64,000 nt of DNA from assembly GCF_006542765.1 (NCBI RefSeq), contig NZ_SKCD01000024.1:1-64000 (forward strand), in the 5' to 3' direction. Source of the stretch: Paenibacillus luteus. Lineage in GTDB: Bacteria > Bacillota > Bacilli > Paenibacillales > Paenibacillaceae. Position 1 is the stretch's first letter; every line of letters starts with the position of its first letter. Shown in pieces: positions 18,072 to 26,888 of the stretch. A program made the position numbers and the translations under genes. The notes under the pieces are model-generated. The model was not told the origin of the DNA and searched no databases. It worked only from the letters and a program-made list of their open reading frames with translations.

Positions 18072-19529
18072 ATGACTATAGAGCAGACTTATTTGAATTT
18101 TATAGATGGAAAATGGAGCGTATCCGCAACCGGAAGGTTGACGGAAAGCATTAATCCTGCGAATTCGTCTGAGATCGTCGGATATGTGCAGGATTCCAAT
18201 GAAGTAGATCTTGATCTTGCGGTGAGCGCCGCTAATCGTGCCAAAGAAGCATGGCGCAAGCTCTCGGGCGCGGCCCGGGGCGATTATCTGTTCAAGGCAG
18301 CCAACCATTTGGAGGCTAGACTGGGAGATATAGCTGAAACCATGATGCGTGAGATGGGCAAGACCCTTGCGGAGTGTAAAGGCGAAACGGCTCGTGGAGT
18401 TGCCATTCTTCGTTATTATGCTGGGGAAGGCATGCGGAAGACAGGTGATGTTATTCCTTCAACTGATTCTGAGGCGATCATGTTCACCACTCGAGTGCCT
18501 CTAGGTGTTGTAGGTGTTATAACGCCGTGGAATTTCCCGGTTGCGATCCCGATGTGGAAAATGGCTCCAGCGCTTATTTATGGCAATACGATTATTATAA
18601 AACCAGCAATTGAAACGTCGATTACGGCAGCTAAGCTGCTTGCATGCTTTGAGGAAGCAGGCTTTCCGCCAGGCGTTGTCAATATGGTCACAGGTGACGG
18701 TGCTCTAATTGGAGGCGGTATTGCCAATCATTCCAATATTCAAGGTATTACCTTTACGGGGTCCAATAAAGTAGGGAAGCAGATTGGCCAAGCGGCTCTT
18801 TCCCGAGGAGCCAAGTATCAATTGGAGATGGGCGGGAAAAATCCGCTTATCGTCGCTGAAGATGCTAACCTCGATCTTGCCGTTGAAGCAGCAATTAGCG
18901 GCGGATTAAAATCCACGGGACAAAAATGTACGGCTACGAGCCGAGTGCTTGTTCAATCCTCCATCTATGAAGCGTTCCGTGCGAAGCTGCTGGATCAAGT
19001 AAAACAGTTGAAGCTGGGAAATGGGAAGAATTCCACCACATGGATGGGGCCTTGTGCCAATGAAAAGCAGCGTAATAACGTTCTTTCCTACATTAATAAG
19101 GGAATCGCGGAAGGAGCGAGCCTCCTCTATGGCGGAAGCATACCGAAGGACGAGGAATTGACGAATGGCTATTACGTGCAACCGACTGTCTTCGAAAAGG
19201 TAACCATGAATATGACAATTGCCAAGGAGGAAATTTTTGGACCAGTACTGGCGCTCATCCCTTTTGCGGACCTAAAGGAAGCTTTATCGCTGGCCAATGA
19301 CGTGGAATATGGACTGAGTGCCTCCATTTATACGCAAAATATTAGTCATATTCTGATCTTTATCTCTGATATGGATGCAGGCTTGGTACGCATAAATGCG
19401 GAAACGGCAGGTGTGGAGCTGCATGCGCCATTTGGCGGAATGAAGCAATCCAGCTCGCATTCGAGAGAGCAGGGTCAAGCGGCTATTGAATTTTTTACTT
19501 CGATCAAAACGGTATTTTTGAAAGCTTAA
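18072..19529 (+). CDS. NAD(P)-dependent aldehyde dehydrogenase (2-oxoglutarate semialdehyde type?)
   Basis: 485 residues with all ALDH signatures: N154 in TPWNFP, E252 in LEMGGKNP, and catalytic C286 in [10 protein letters not shown], with [12 protein letters not shown] for the cofactor loop. I chose ATG 18072 (GGAG 11 nt upstream); GTG 18060 with a tight AAGGGA is the alternative. As the last gene of the operon, after an IlvD-type dehydratase, it fits oxidation of 2-oxoglutarate semialdehyde to 2-oxoglutarate, the last step of the Weimberg-type route. A general semialdehyde dehydrogenase cannot be excluded. Confidence 0.88.
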   Translation: MTIEQTYLNFIDGKWSVSATGRLTESINPANSSEIVGYVQDSNEVDLDLAVSAANRAKEAWRKLSGAARGDYLFKAANHLEARLGDIAETMMREMGKTLAECKGETARGVAILRYYAGEGMRKTGDVIPSTDSEAIMFTTRVPLGVVGVITPWNFPVAIPMWKMAPALIYGNTIIIKPAIETSITAAKLLACFEEAGFPPGVVNMVTGDGALIGGGIANHSNIQGITFTGSNKVGKQIGQAALSRGAKYQLEMGGKNPLIVAEDANLDLAVEAAISGGLKSTGQKCTATSRVLVQSSIYEAFRAKLLDQVKQLKLGNGKNSTTWMGPCANEKQRNNVLSYINKGIAEGASLLYGGSIPKDEELTNGYYVQPTVFEKVTMNMTIAKEEIFGPVLALIPFADLKEALSLANDVEYGLSASIYTQNISHILIFISDMDAGLVRINAETAGVELHAPFGGMKQSSSHSREQGQAAIEFFTSIKTVFLKA

Positions 19530-19579
19530 TGTTAATCCCTGTTATCTTTACGCTTAGAAAAAATGGTTTAGCATATCCG

Positions 19580-19621
19580 AAAAAAGTCCTTTAAGCGAAC
19601 TCCGCCTAAAGGACTTTTTTT
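19580..19621. terminator. Bidirectional terminator between operon end and AIM24 gene
   Basis: AAAAGTCCTTTA and TAAAGGACTTTT form a near-perfect stem with A and T tracts on both sides, so it can stop the rightward catabolic operon and the leftward gene at 19627. Confidence 0.9.
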
Positions 19622-19626
19622 AAACG

Positions 19627-20427
19627 TTATCCGACCGTACCTTTGATTTGGCCTGGGCCGCTCGAATATTGCATGAGCGGAGCTAACCATACCATCCCTG
19701 TTCCTCGGTATACATTGACGAGGCCCTCGCCAGAAGCAGCCGACCCCAACCGGGTTTTTCCGGATTTCTCCACAGTGAAGTCCAGCGTATTCGACCACAT
19801 TAACGCAAAGTTTCCATCGACCTTCAGTACGTCATTTTTTAATTCGATGACAACAGCTTCTTCGGCTGGAATAGGCGCTTCGAGTGCGAGAATCCCTTTT
19901 CCTTTGGCGCTTAAGTTAAAGAGTCCTTCCCCGCCTAGTGCTGCAGAGGAAAGGTTTTTGCGGGCAGTGACGGCGATTTCCAGCGTGGTTTCGCAAGCGA
20001 GAAATAGGCCATCTTCCATTACGATATGGTCATTGTCGACATCAATGAGCCACAAGTATTTATAGGTGGTTTCCAATAAAATTGTACCGGTGCCTTTATA
20101 CAGAGGTTTGACAGCACTCGTCCCTGTTACCGCGCTGGACATCAGGTTTCTCATTAAACCTCCAACGCCTTTAATCCCCGAAGTCATTTCAATATTGCCT
20201 ACCATATACTGCAGGGCTCCTGCGCTCAACATAACCTCGCTATTATTAATTTCAATCATTAATTGCTTATTGCGCATATTGCTCTTGCTCATGTAGAAGT
20301 TGGATTCAGCCTCTGCCAAGGTTGTGCTGCTCAAATCCTCTTTATATTCAATGACTGTAAACCCGCCAAGCTGCTCTTTGATTACAACGTTATTGTTATC
20401 TTTTAAATTATTGATGGTAAATGCCAT
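19627..20427 (-). CDS. AIM24-family protein
   Basis: 266 residues without signal peptide or membrane span, rich in beta strands and glycine turns. SGIKGVGGLMRNLMSS, YKGTGTILLE and GEGLFNLSAKGKG are typical of the AIM24/TIGR00266 family of trimeric beta-sandwich proteins, whose bacterial function is poorly known. SD AGGAGGCG precedes the ATG. A damaged second copy of this gene lies at 21456-21629, on the other side of the methyltransferase gene. Confidence 0.75.
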   Translation of the reverse strand: MAFTINNLKDNNNVVIKEQLGGFTVIEYKEDLSSTTLAEAESNFYMSKSNMRNKQLMIEINNSEVMLSAGALQYMVGNIEMTSGIKGVGGLMRNLMSSAVTGTSAVKPLYKGTGTILLETTYKYLWLIDVDNDHIVMEDGLFLACETTLEIAVTARKNLSSAALGGEGLFNLSAKGKGILALEAPIPAEEAVVIELKNDVLKVDGNFALMWSNTLDFTVEKSGKTRLGSAASGEGLVNVYRGTGMVWLAPLMQYSSGPGQIKGTVG

Positions 20428-20592
20428 AATGAGATACGCCTCCTGTGGAAGTTATTAAAATAAGAGATGAAAAAAACCATTACGAAATAGATATTCGACA
20501 GTAGGCTTCTGTATCCTTGCTGTGTACCGCTTAATTGAATCAGCACTAGCTATTTAATAGAAGCTGAATTAAAATAATGCTGAATAATGAAA

Positions 20593-20617
20593 CTATGTTT
20601 CACTTGATGAAACATAG
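20593..20617. promoter_or_regulatory. Perfect inverted repeat upstream of the methyltransferase
   Basis: CTATGTTTCA and TGAAACATAG flank a 5-nt spacer, 83 bp before ATG 20700. With no T tract it reads as an operator for a dimeric repressor rather than a terminator. It lies between divergent genes (AIM24 left, methyltransferase right) and could control either. Confidence 0.5.
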
Positions 20618-20699
20618 CGTTCGTGTGGTAATAATTGTATAATAGTTCCTAACTGATTTCTTGGTTGCAAATATTTCTTTAATGGGAGAGTGGTTGTTC

Positions 20700-21455
20700 A
20701 TGAATAGTAAAGACCGGTTTTCAACACGAGTGGATTCGTATGTGAAGTATCGCCCAAGCTATCCGAATGAAGCCATCGATTATTTGTATAACAAGGTAGG
20801 ATTGAGTGCGGGCAGCGTGGTTGCTGATATTGGAGCTGGGACGGGCATTTTTTCGGCACTGCTTCTGGAGCGGGGAAGCCAGGTCATTGCGGTTGAGCCG
20901 AATCAGGAGATGAGGGAAGCAGCGGAGCAGGGCCTGACCGGCAATACTCATTTTCAGGCGGTGTCAGGGTCTGCTGAGGCTACGGGGCTGCAAGACCAAT
21001 CTGTCGATTATATTGTTTGTGCACAAGCGTTTCACTGGTTTGATCTCCAAGCAGCGCAAGTGGAGTTCAGACGGATTTTGAAGCCAGGGGGAAAAGCCAT
21101 CTTGATATGGAATTCCCGTCTTACAAAAGGCACCCCATTTCGGGAAGAGTATGAGCAGCTGCTTCAAACCTTCGGCACCGATTACAACAAAGTAAATCAC
21201 AAAAATATATCACCGGAAATTATGGCATCCTTTTTTAAATCAGGGAAATTGCACGAGTCGCGATTCGTTAATCAGCAAATGTTCGATTGGGATGGACTTT
21301 TCGGCCGGTTGCGTTCGTCTTCCTACACCCCAGCACCTGGAGATAAGCATTATGAAGTGATGCTGCACGAGTTGAAGGAGCTGTTTGAACGTAACCAACA
21401 GGACGGAAACGTAGCTTTTGAGTATGTGACCGAGGTTTTTTGGGGCGAGATCTAG
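20700..21455 (+). CDS. Class I SAM-dependent methyltransferase
   Basis: 252 residues. The SAM-binding motif I is VVADIGAGTGIFS (about residues 37-49), with the acidic end of strand 2 in VIAVEPNQEM and motif IV-like DQSVDYIVCAQAFHWFD, typical of the UbiE/COQ5-like family. ATG 20700 was chosen (GGGAGAG 9 nt upstream) over a frame start at 20661. The substrate cannot be told. Its stop codon abuts the stop of the AIM24 pseudogene on the other strand. Confidence 0.85.
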   Translation: MNSKDRFSTRVDSYVKYRPSYPNEAIDYLYNKVGLSAGSVVADIGAGTGIFSALLLERGSQVIAVEPNQEMREAAEQGLTGNTHFQAVSGSAEATGLQDQSVDYIVCAQAFHWFDLQAAQVEFRRILKPGGKAILIWNSRLTKGTPFREEYEQLLQTFGTDYNKVNHKNISPEIMASFFKSGKLHESRFVNQQMFDWDGLFGRLRSSSYTPAPGDKHYEVMLHELKELFERNQQDGNVAFEYVTEVFWGEI

Positions 21456-21629
21456 TTAATCACCATTGAACCGGATATAGATGACAACAGCTTCTTCGGC
21501 TGGTATAGGTGTTTCGATTGCTAGAATCTCTTTCCCTTTGACGCTTAAATTAAAGAGGATTTCCCCGCCAAGCTGCTCTTTTATTACAATGTTATTATTA
21601 CCTTTTAGATCATTAATAGTGAAAATCAT
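21456..21629 (-). pseudogene. AIM24 paralogue with a 432-bp in-frame internal deletion
   Basis: The 57-codon frame starts like the AIM24 gene at 20427 (FTINDLKGNNNIVIKEQLGG, with the same SD AGGAGGCG) and then jumps straight to ILFNLSVKGKEILAIETPIP, which matches about residues 165-185 of the full protein. The join falls in CCCGCC (21564-21569), a hexamer present at both corresponding places in the intact gene (19930-19935 and 20362-20367), 432 bp apart. The remaining C-terminal third is lost. The fold cannot be complete, so this is a decayed duplicate. Confidence 0.8.
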
Positions 21630-21745
21630 AATGGTATGCGCCTCCTGTGTGTAAATGATGATCATGTTTATTCATGAATCCTATCTAGACATTGGTATTC
21701 GCCTTGAAACGGTCAGATTCCTTACTCCATCGGAAAAAGTTATGT

Positions 21746-21782
21746 TGTCACATGACAAAATAATGACAACACTCACTATTTT
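21746..21782. promoter_or_regulatory. TGTCA/TGACA cluster upstream of the 1210-aa SLH gene
   Basis: TTGTCA-CA-TGACAA (21745-21758) forms an inverted repeat, and TGACA recurs at 21753 and 21764, exactly 11 bp apart. On the bottom strand this reads TGTCATTATTTTGTCAT, the same repeat type as at 28488 and 35994. TATTTT at 21777-21782 lies 8 bp past the last TGACA and could be the -10 box for the rightward gene. The orientation is opposite to the other two sites, so the regulatory role is less certain. Confidence 0.5.
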
Positions 21783-21858
21783 GATCGAGAGAAATGAACT
21801 AAGGTGGTAGAGGTGTTCATTTCTACTCTTATTAATAGATTTAAAAGGAGATAATAAA

Positions 21859-24800
21859 ATGCAACTTATCCGAAGATTTCGCAAGAGCTTCATCTTTTTT
21901 CTATGCTTCACTTTAATGGCAAGCTGGGGCTCCGCTCTCGGCTTACCTAAAGCTTCTGCTGCAGGTGCTTCTACTGCGCCTATGAACCAGCCTATGGAGC
22001 ATCTATATGATGGTGCTGAGGTTGTTTTTGATCAGGAGCAGAATCTAGTATCCGAAGAGGTAGCAACGGGATTCGAATTTGATTTCTACGGAGATATCTA
22101 TGAAGGGGTATATGTGTCAAAGAAAGGAAATATTTATTTAAAGGACGAAAGCAATAATATAAGAGGGGAAATTTCCCCTTTTTCTTCCGATGATTTAACC
22201 TACGGCCCAAAGAGCAAGGTGCTCTACTCAACGATTGGGGCAGCTCCAAATCGGAAATTTATTGTTCAATATACGAATGTACTTCTGAATGGTTATGTTA
22301 ATGACCTTGACCCGCTTGGCACCTTTCAGGTCGTTTTGTATGAGGGATCCAATGAAATTCAGTTCCAATATCCTAATCTAGTAGGGTATACGTTTGGTGA
22401 TCGAGCATTTGGTAGTAATTCGTGGATTGCTATTTATAGTAATAGTAACGAAGAAGATGTGAGCTACTCCGATTATGAGAAAAGTTTAAAAGAGAAGCAA
22501 GCGATTCGTTTCATTCCTGGCGTTGATTATGAGTATACGTTGGTGGGTGATGCCGAGTATGACCCAATCCTTTTGCTTCCTGCTCTATATCCTAAAGTAC
22601 CTTTGTTAGTGGGACCAGCGGATGGAGAGTATGCGACTGCAGCTGTTCCTTTTCATTGGAACAGCACGGATGGTGCAGATTCCTATCGTATCCTTATTGC
22701 GACGGATGCTGATTTTGTTAATGTGGTAAGGGATCAGAAAGGAATAACGCAAACCTCCTATGCCTTCGGCCAACTGCAAGAGGGGCAAGGTTACTATTGG
22801 AAGGTTGTTGCGCTTAACGATACGGGGTATACCTTTTCAAATACCAGCCGTTTCATTGTGCCTTTAGATTACAGTGGTTATGAGTCTCCAATACCACCTG
22901 TGGAAGCTTTGGAAGACGGCATAAACATCTCTTTTGATAATGAGGATGATGGCGTATCTGAGGCTCTGTCTATTGGATTCGACTTTAGCTTTTATGGTGA
23001 AAGCCATTCGGAAATTTTCGCTAACACGAATGGACTGCTCACTTTCAATAATCCGACAAGCTCATGCTGTAACTCTAATGATGCTTTGCCTTTAACTATG
23101 GAAAATAGCTCGGTGGATCATTTTATTACCGCTTTTTACGATGACCTTATTATGGGCCAAGGCACTAAGGTTCTTTATAAGACCATAGGCGAGTCGCCAA
23201 ATCGGAAATTTGTGATTCAATACACCAATATGATGGAATATGGAAATGATAATAACACTCCGATTGGAACAGCCCAAGTGATCCTGCATGAAGGAACGAA
23301 CGAAATCCAAGTGCAATATCCGTACCTAATAGCGCTTGGTACGAGCAGTGATGTTGCTTTTGGATCGGATGCGTTAATTGGCATACAAGGCTTATCAGGC
23401 AACTTTGTTGTTTACTCCCAAGCCAAAAAGAGTTTGCATGAGAAGCTTGCGATTCGATTCACCCCGGATGGGCAAGGCAGTTATACGCTTACGGCGGGTG
23501 CCAATTATGATCCTATTCTACTGATTCCTAACGGTTTTCCTGAGTCTCCAAAGCTGATAGCTCCAGCTTATGGCAAACAGGTGCCCAATGACCCTACCTT
23601 AGAGTGGAGCAGCACAAACGGCGCTAACCAATATTTATTATTAGTAGCTACCGATAGTGAGTTTAAAAATGTCGTTTATCAAGGTCCGTCGGCAGACACA
23701 TCCTTTTTAATCAGCGACTTAAATGAAGGCGAAAACTATTATTGGAGAGTCGTAGCTTTTAACGATGTCGGTTTCTACACTTTTTCAAGTACCTATCGGT
23801 TTTATAAGCATTTAGATCTAATCGTTACAACAGACTCATCCGTGGACGGCATTACGGCAATGTCGGCTGCTGTCGGCGGAAATGTCACTGTAGATGGAAA
23901 CAGCACAGTTGCAGAGCGAGGGATCGTATATTCGTTAGAAGCTAATCCTACACTAAAGGATTTCAGAGCTAAGGCGAACGAAGGCGGAGAAGGCGCGTTT
24001 ACAGTAGAGCTCACTGGGCTTCAGTCCTTTACCACTTATTACGCACGGGCGTATGCTGTTGATGGATTGGGAATAAGCTATGGCGACGAGGTTGCCTTTA
24101 CAACGCTAGGCTCTTATGCAAGCTTGGATGCATTAGATTTAAGTGGAATCACCTTAGACCAGCCGGTAATCGGAAGCGTATATGGTTACACGGCAAGTGT
24201 AAAGAATACGGTATCGAGCACGACTTTGGCGGCGACTGTGAACGAGTCTGTATACGGAAGCGTGACAGCTAGCGTATACAATGATACTAACACACGTTTA
24301 GTTGGTCCCATTCACTTGGCAAGCGGAGAAACAAGCAGTTCTATTCCGCTTATTGTTGGCATTAACAAAATCGTAATTGCTATTACATCTATGGATGGAA
24401 GTGTGACGTCCTATGCTGTGACGGTCACTCGCGAAGCGGCAACGGTTACAGAGCCAGAAACTGGAACTGAAAGTCCGGGTACCGGAGGCGGATCGAGCAA
24501 TGAATTGGTTACTGCCACAAATGGAAAGCTTAAGCTTCCTGTAGGCAAGGCTGGCAAGGTGAGTGTGGAGGACGGTTCCATCGTCGTTTCCATACCGGCG
24601 AATGCCATAAGCAAGCAACTGGAATTGACGATTGAGAAAGTTGTAAATACGCAAGCGCTTCTAGGCAATAAAGAAATTCTCGCTAGTTCTGTATTTGAGC
24701 TTTTGAAAAATTTCACCGATAACTTCAATAAACCGGTTACGATCACCTTATCGTTCGATCCGGCAAAACTGAAGAGTGGACAAACAGCAGCAGTTTTTTA

Positions 24801-25491
24801 TTATGATGAGCTGGCCAAAGTATGGGTAAATATTAAAAGCGGTATTATAAGCGGAAACCGCATAAGCGCAGAAGTGGATCACTTCACGAAATTTGCAGTA
24901 CTCGTTGTAGACGAGGCAACAGGCTTACCGATAACAGAGCCATCCACGGACGCAAGCTTCAGTGACGTTGCTGGACACTGGGCAGAGGTGAATATTAAGC
25001 AGGCTGTTCAGAACGGTATGGTCAGTGGATACCCGGATGGCACCTTCAAGCCAAACGCAACCATTACCCGTGCTGAATTTGCAGTTATGCTAATGAATGC
25101 GGTGAAGTCTAATGACGATGGCTACAAACTAACCTTCAAAGATACGGCGAAGATTGGGGCATGGGCACAGAAGGCGGTCGCTCAAGCGGTAAAAGCTAAC
25201 CTCATTAACGGTTACGAGGATGGCACCTTCCGTCCAAATGCAAATCTGACGAGAGCTGAATTAGCGGTTATTATCGCGAATGCACTCAAGCTTTCGTCGG
25301 AGACGAATGCTGATACTAGCTTTGCAGACAACAAGGACATTCCTCAATGGGCGAGAGGAGCCGTATCGGCACTGCATGAGTTAGGACTTGTAACGGGCAA
25401 GGGAGCGAATAAGTTCGAGCCTAAGGCTACAACAACAAGAGCAGAGGCAGTGACTGTTCTGCTGCGAATGCTGGCACAAGAGAGCAATTAA
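21859..25491 (+). CDS. Large secreted SLH-domain surface protein
   Basis: 1210 residues: a signal peptide (cleavage likely after KASAA, near residue 35); two copies of a NIDO-like beta-sandwich module (about 50-235 and 350-550; shared motifs PNRKF, QYTN and AIRF(I/T)P), each followed by a fibronectin-III-like domain (WNSTDGADSYRILIATD, WSSTNGANQYLLLVATD); a further FN3-like and a cadherin-like sandwich (about 655-860); a ZU5-like segment (about 880-1015); and three C-terminal SLH repeats (from about 1033: FSDVAGHWAE, then AWAQKAVAQAVKA and WARGAVSALHELG). SLH repeats bind pyruvylated wall polymer, so the protein is displayed on the cell surface. AAAAGGAG lies 8-10 nt before the ATG. The binding partner of the exposed modules is unknown. 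Confidence 0.88.
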   Translation: MQLIRRFRKSFIFFLCFTLMASWGSALGLPKASAAGASTAPMNQPMEHLYDGAEVVFDQEQNLVSEEVATGFEFDFYGDIYEGVYVSKKGNIYLKDESNNIRGEISPFSSDDLTYGPKSKVLYSTIGAAPNRKFIVQYTNVLLNGYVNDLDPLGTFQVVLYEGSNEIQFQYPNLVGYTFGDRAFGSNSWIAIYSNSNEEDVSYSDYEKSLKEKQAIRFIPGVDYEYTLVGDAEYDPILLLPALYPKVPLLVGPADGEYATAAVPFHWNSTDGADSYRILIATDADFVNVVRDQKGITQTSYAFGQLQEGQGYYWKVVALNDTGYTFSNTSRFIVPLDYSGYESPIPPVEALEDGINISFDNEDDGVSEALSIGFDFSFYGESHSEIFANTNGLLTFNNPTSSCCNSNDALPLTMENSSVDHFITAFYDDLIMGQGTKVLYKTIGESPNRKFVIQYTNMMEYGNDNNTPIGTAQVILHEGTNEIQVQYPYLIALGTSSDVAFGSDALIGIQGLSGNFVVYSQAKKSLHEKLAIRFTPDGQGSYTLTAGANYDPILLIPNGFPESPKLIAPAYGKQVPNDPTLEWSSTNGANQYLLLVATDSEFKNVVYQGPSADTSFLISDLNEGENYYWRVVAFNDVGFYTFSSTYRFYKHLDLIVTTDSSVDGITAMSAAVGGNVTVDGNSTVAERGIVYSLEANPTLKDFRAKANEGGEGAFTVELTGLQSFTTYYARAYAVDGLGISYGDEVAFTTLGSYASLDALDLSGITLDQPVIGSVYGYTASVKNTVSSTTLAATVNESVYGSVTASVYNDTNTRLVGPIHLASGETSSSIPLIVGINKIVIAITSMDGSVTSYAVTVTREAATVTEPETGTESPGTGGGSSNELVTATNGKLKLPVGKAGKVSVEDGSIVVSIPANAISKQLELTIEKVVNTQALLGNKEILASSVFELLKNFTDNFNKPVTITLSFDPAKLKSGQTAAVFYYDELAKVWVNIKSGIISGNRISAEVDHFTKFAVLVVDEATGLPITEPSTDASFSDVAGHWAEVNIKQAVQNGMVSGYPDGTFKPNATITRAEFAVMLMNAVKSNDDGYKLTFKDTAKIGAWAQKAVAQAVKANLINGYEDGTFRPNANLTRAELAVIIANALKLSSETNADTSFADNKDIPQWARGAVSALHELGLVTGKGANKFEPKATTTRAEAVTVLLRMLAQESN

Positions 25492-25504
25492 CAGGAATGA
25501 AGTT

Positions 25505-25555
25505 GAGGTTATCCCTACGGCGACCGAATAGGCTGCAAGGGGTAACCTCTTTTTT
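25505..25555 (+). terminator. Terminator after the 1210-aa SLH gene
   Basis: GAGGTTATCCC pairs with GGGGTAACCTC (one G.T pair), followed by TTTTTT. Confidence 0.85.
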
Positions 25556-25957
25556 AAATAGAGGAAAGCATTCCTATTCGCTATCCTTTCTCTACATTTC
25601 TCGGAATGAAACGCGCTGCGCCGCCGAAGGTGTTTTTGCTTGTGCAATGTGGAAATGGATCGATCTTTCTAGTTATTGAAGAGGATTGCTGCGGGTAGGA
25701 AAGCCAACGCCATAATTGGGCAGAAAATGTGGTATAATTGAAGAAGTGCGATAAAGTGATCAACCCCGCTGCAGGTAGTCTTATGCTGAAATTTGTGATA
25801 ACATGTAGACTGATGAGTAGAACGTGAACGTGGAAAAGCCCATGCCGTTCGTGCCAGTATAACTACAGTTTTCGGACGCATTTTAAACTGTAGGTGAATT
25901 GGGTATGATTGAAAGATCGAGTTTTAAAAATGCAATTATTTTGAAGGAGGATTTAAC
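25556..25957 (+). promoter_or_regulatory. Intergenic region with promoter and operator candidates for fbaA
   Basis: About 400 bp without a convincing gene. An extended -10 box TGGTATAAT lies at 25730-25738. Nearer the gene, CTACAGTTT (25863-25871) and AAACTGTAG (25885-25893) form a perfect 9-bp inverted repeat, directly followed by TGGGTATGAT (25899-25909), a second -10-like word. The inverted repeat would overlap the -35 area of that second promoter, a usual place for a repressor. GAAGGAGGA is the SD of fbaA. Confidence 0.45.
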
Positions 25958-26815
25958 ATGGCTTTGGAATCAATGAAAGAAATGTTGAACAAAGGACTTA
26001 AAGAAGGTTACGCTGTTGGTCAATTCAACATCAATAACCTAGAGTGGACGCAAGCAATTCTTGGCGCTGCTCAAGCAGAGCAATCCCCAGTTATTCTTGG
26101 CGTTTCTGAAGGCGCAGCTCGTTATATGGGTGGCTTCACGGTTGTAACTGCAATCGTAAAATCCCTAATTGAAGAAATGAAAATCACGGTTCCAGTTGCC
26201 ATCCATTTGGACCATGGTTCAAGCTTCGAAAAATGTAAAGCAGCCATCGATGCTGGTTTTACTTCCGTTATGATAGATGCTTCACACTCGCCTTTCGATG
26301 AGAACGTAAAGACAACTCAACAAGTTGTTGCTTACGCGCATGAGCGCGGCGTTTCCGTTGAAGCTGAGCTTGGTACCGTTGGCGGACAAGAAGATGACGT
26401 AATCGCTGATGGCGTTATCTACGCTGATCCGCAAGAATGTAAGCAGTTGGTTGAGCTTACAGGTATTGATTGCCTTGCTCCAGCACTAGGTTCCGTACAC
26501 GGTCCTTACAAAGGCGAACCAAACCTTGGCTTCAAAGAAATGGAAGAAATTTGCCAAACAATCAAGCTTCCATTGGTATTGCATGGCGGTACAGGAATTC
26601 CAACTGCGGATATCAAAAGATCGATCTCCCTTGGAACTGCAAAAATCAACGTAAACACAGAAAACCAAATCGCGTTTACAAAAGTAGCTCGCGAAATTTT
26701 GACTTCGGACGCAGAAGTTTACGATCCACGTAAATTCTTGTCCCCGGGCCGCGATGCGATTAAAGCAACGGTTCAAGGCAAAATGCGTGAGTTCGGTTCT
26801 TCGAACAAAGCTTAA
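25958..26815 (+). CDS. fbaA: Class II fructose-1,6-bisphosphate aldolase
   Basis: 285 residues of the zinc-dependent aldolase family: HLDHGSS (zinc-binding histidine and catalytic aspartate region, about residues 83-89), [24 protein letters not shown] (metal-activating acidic loop) and HGGTGIP (second zinc histidine). It cleaves fructose-1,6-bisphosphate to glyceraldehyde-3-phosphate and dihydroxyacetone phosphate in the cytoplasm. Codon choice is more biased than in its neighbours, as expected for a highly expressed glycolytic gene. It stands alone between two terminators. Confidence 0.95.
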   Translation: MALESMKEMLNKGLKEGYAVGQFNINNLEWTQAILGAAQAEQSPVILGVSEGAARYMGGFTVVTAIVKSLIEEMKITVPVAIHLDHGSSFEKCKAAIDAGFTSVMIDASHSPFDENVKTTQQVVAYAHERGVSVEAELGTVGGQEDDVIADGVIYADPQECKQLVELTGIDCLAPALGSVHGPYKGEPNLGFKEMEEICQTIKLPLVLHGGTGIPTADIKRSISLGTAKINVNTENQIAFTKVAREILTSDAEVYDPRKFLSPGRDAIKATVQGKMREFGSSNKA

Positions 26816-26828
26816 TAAGCATAAAGTG

Positions 26829-26875
26829 AAAAAGGTTGGACAAGCTGCAAATCGCAGCAGGTCCAACCTTTTTTT
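26829..26875 (+). terminator. Terminator of fbaA
   Basis: AAAAAGGTTGGAC pairs with GTCCAACCTTTTT; the loop has an internal CTGC/GCAG stem. A T tract follows, and the A tract on the other side could also serve the leftward gene at 26889. Confidence 0.9.
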
Positions 26876-26888
26876 GTACTAGACAGCT

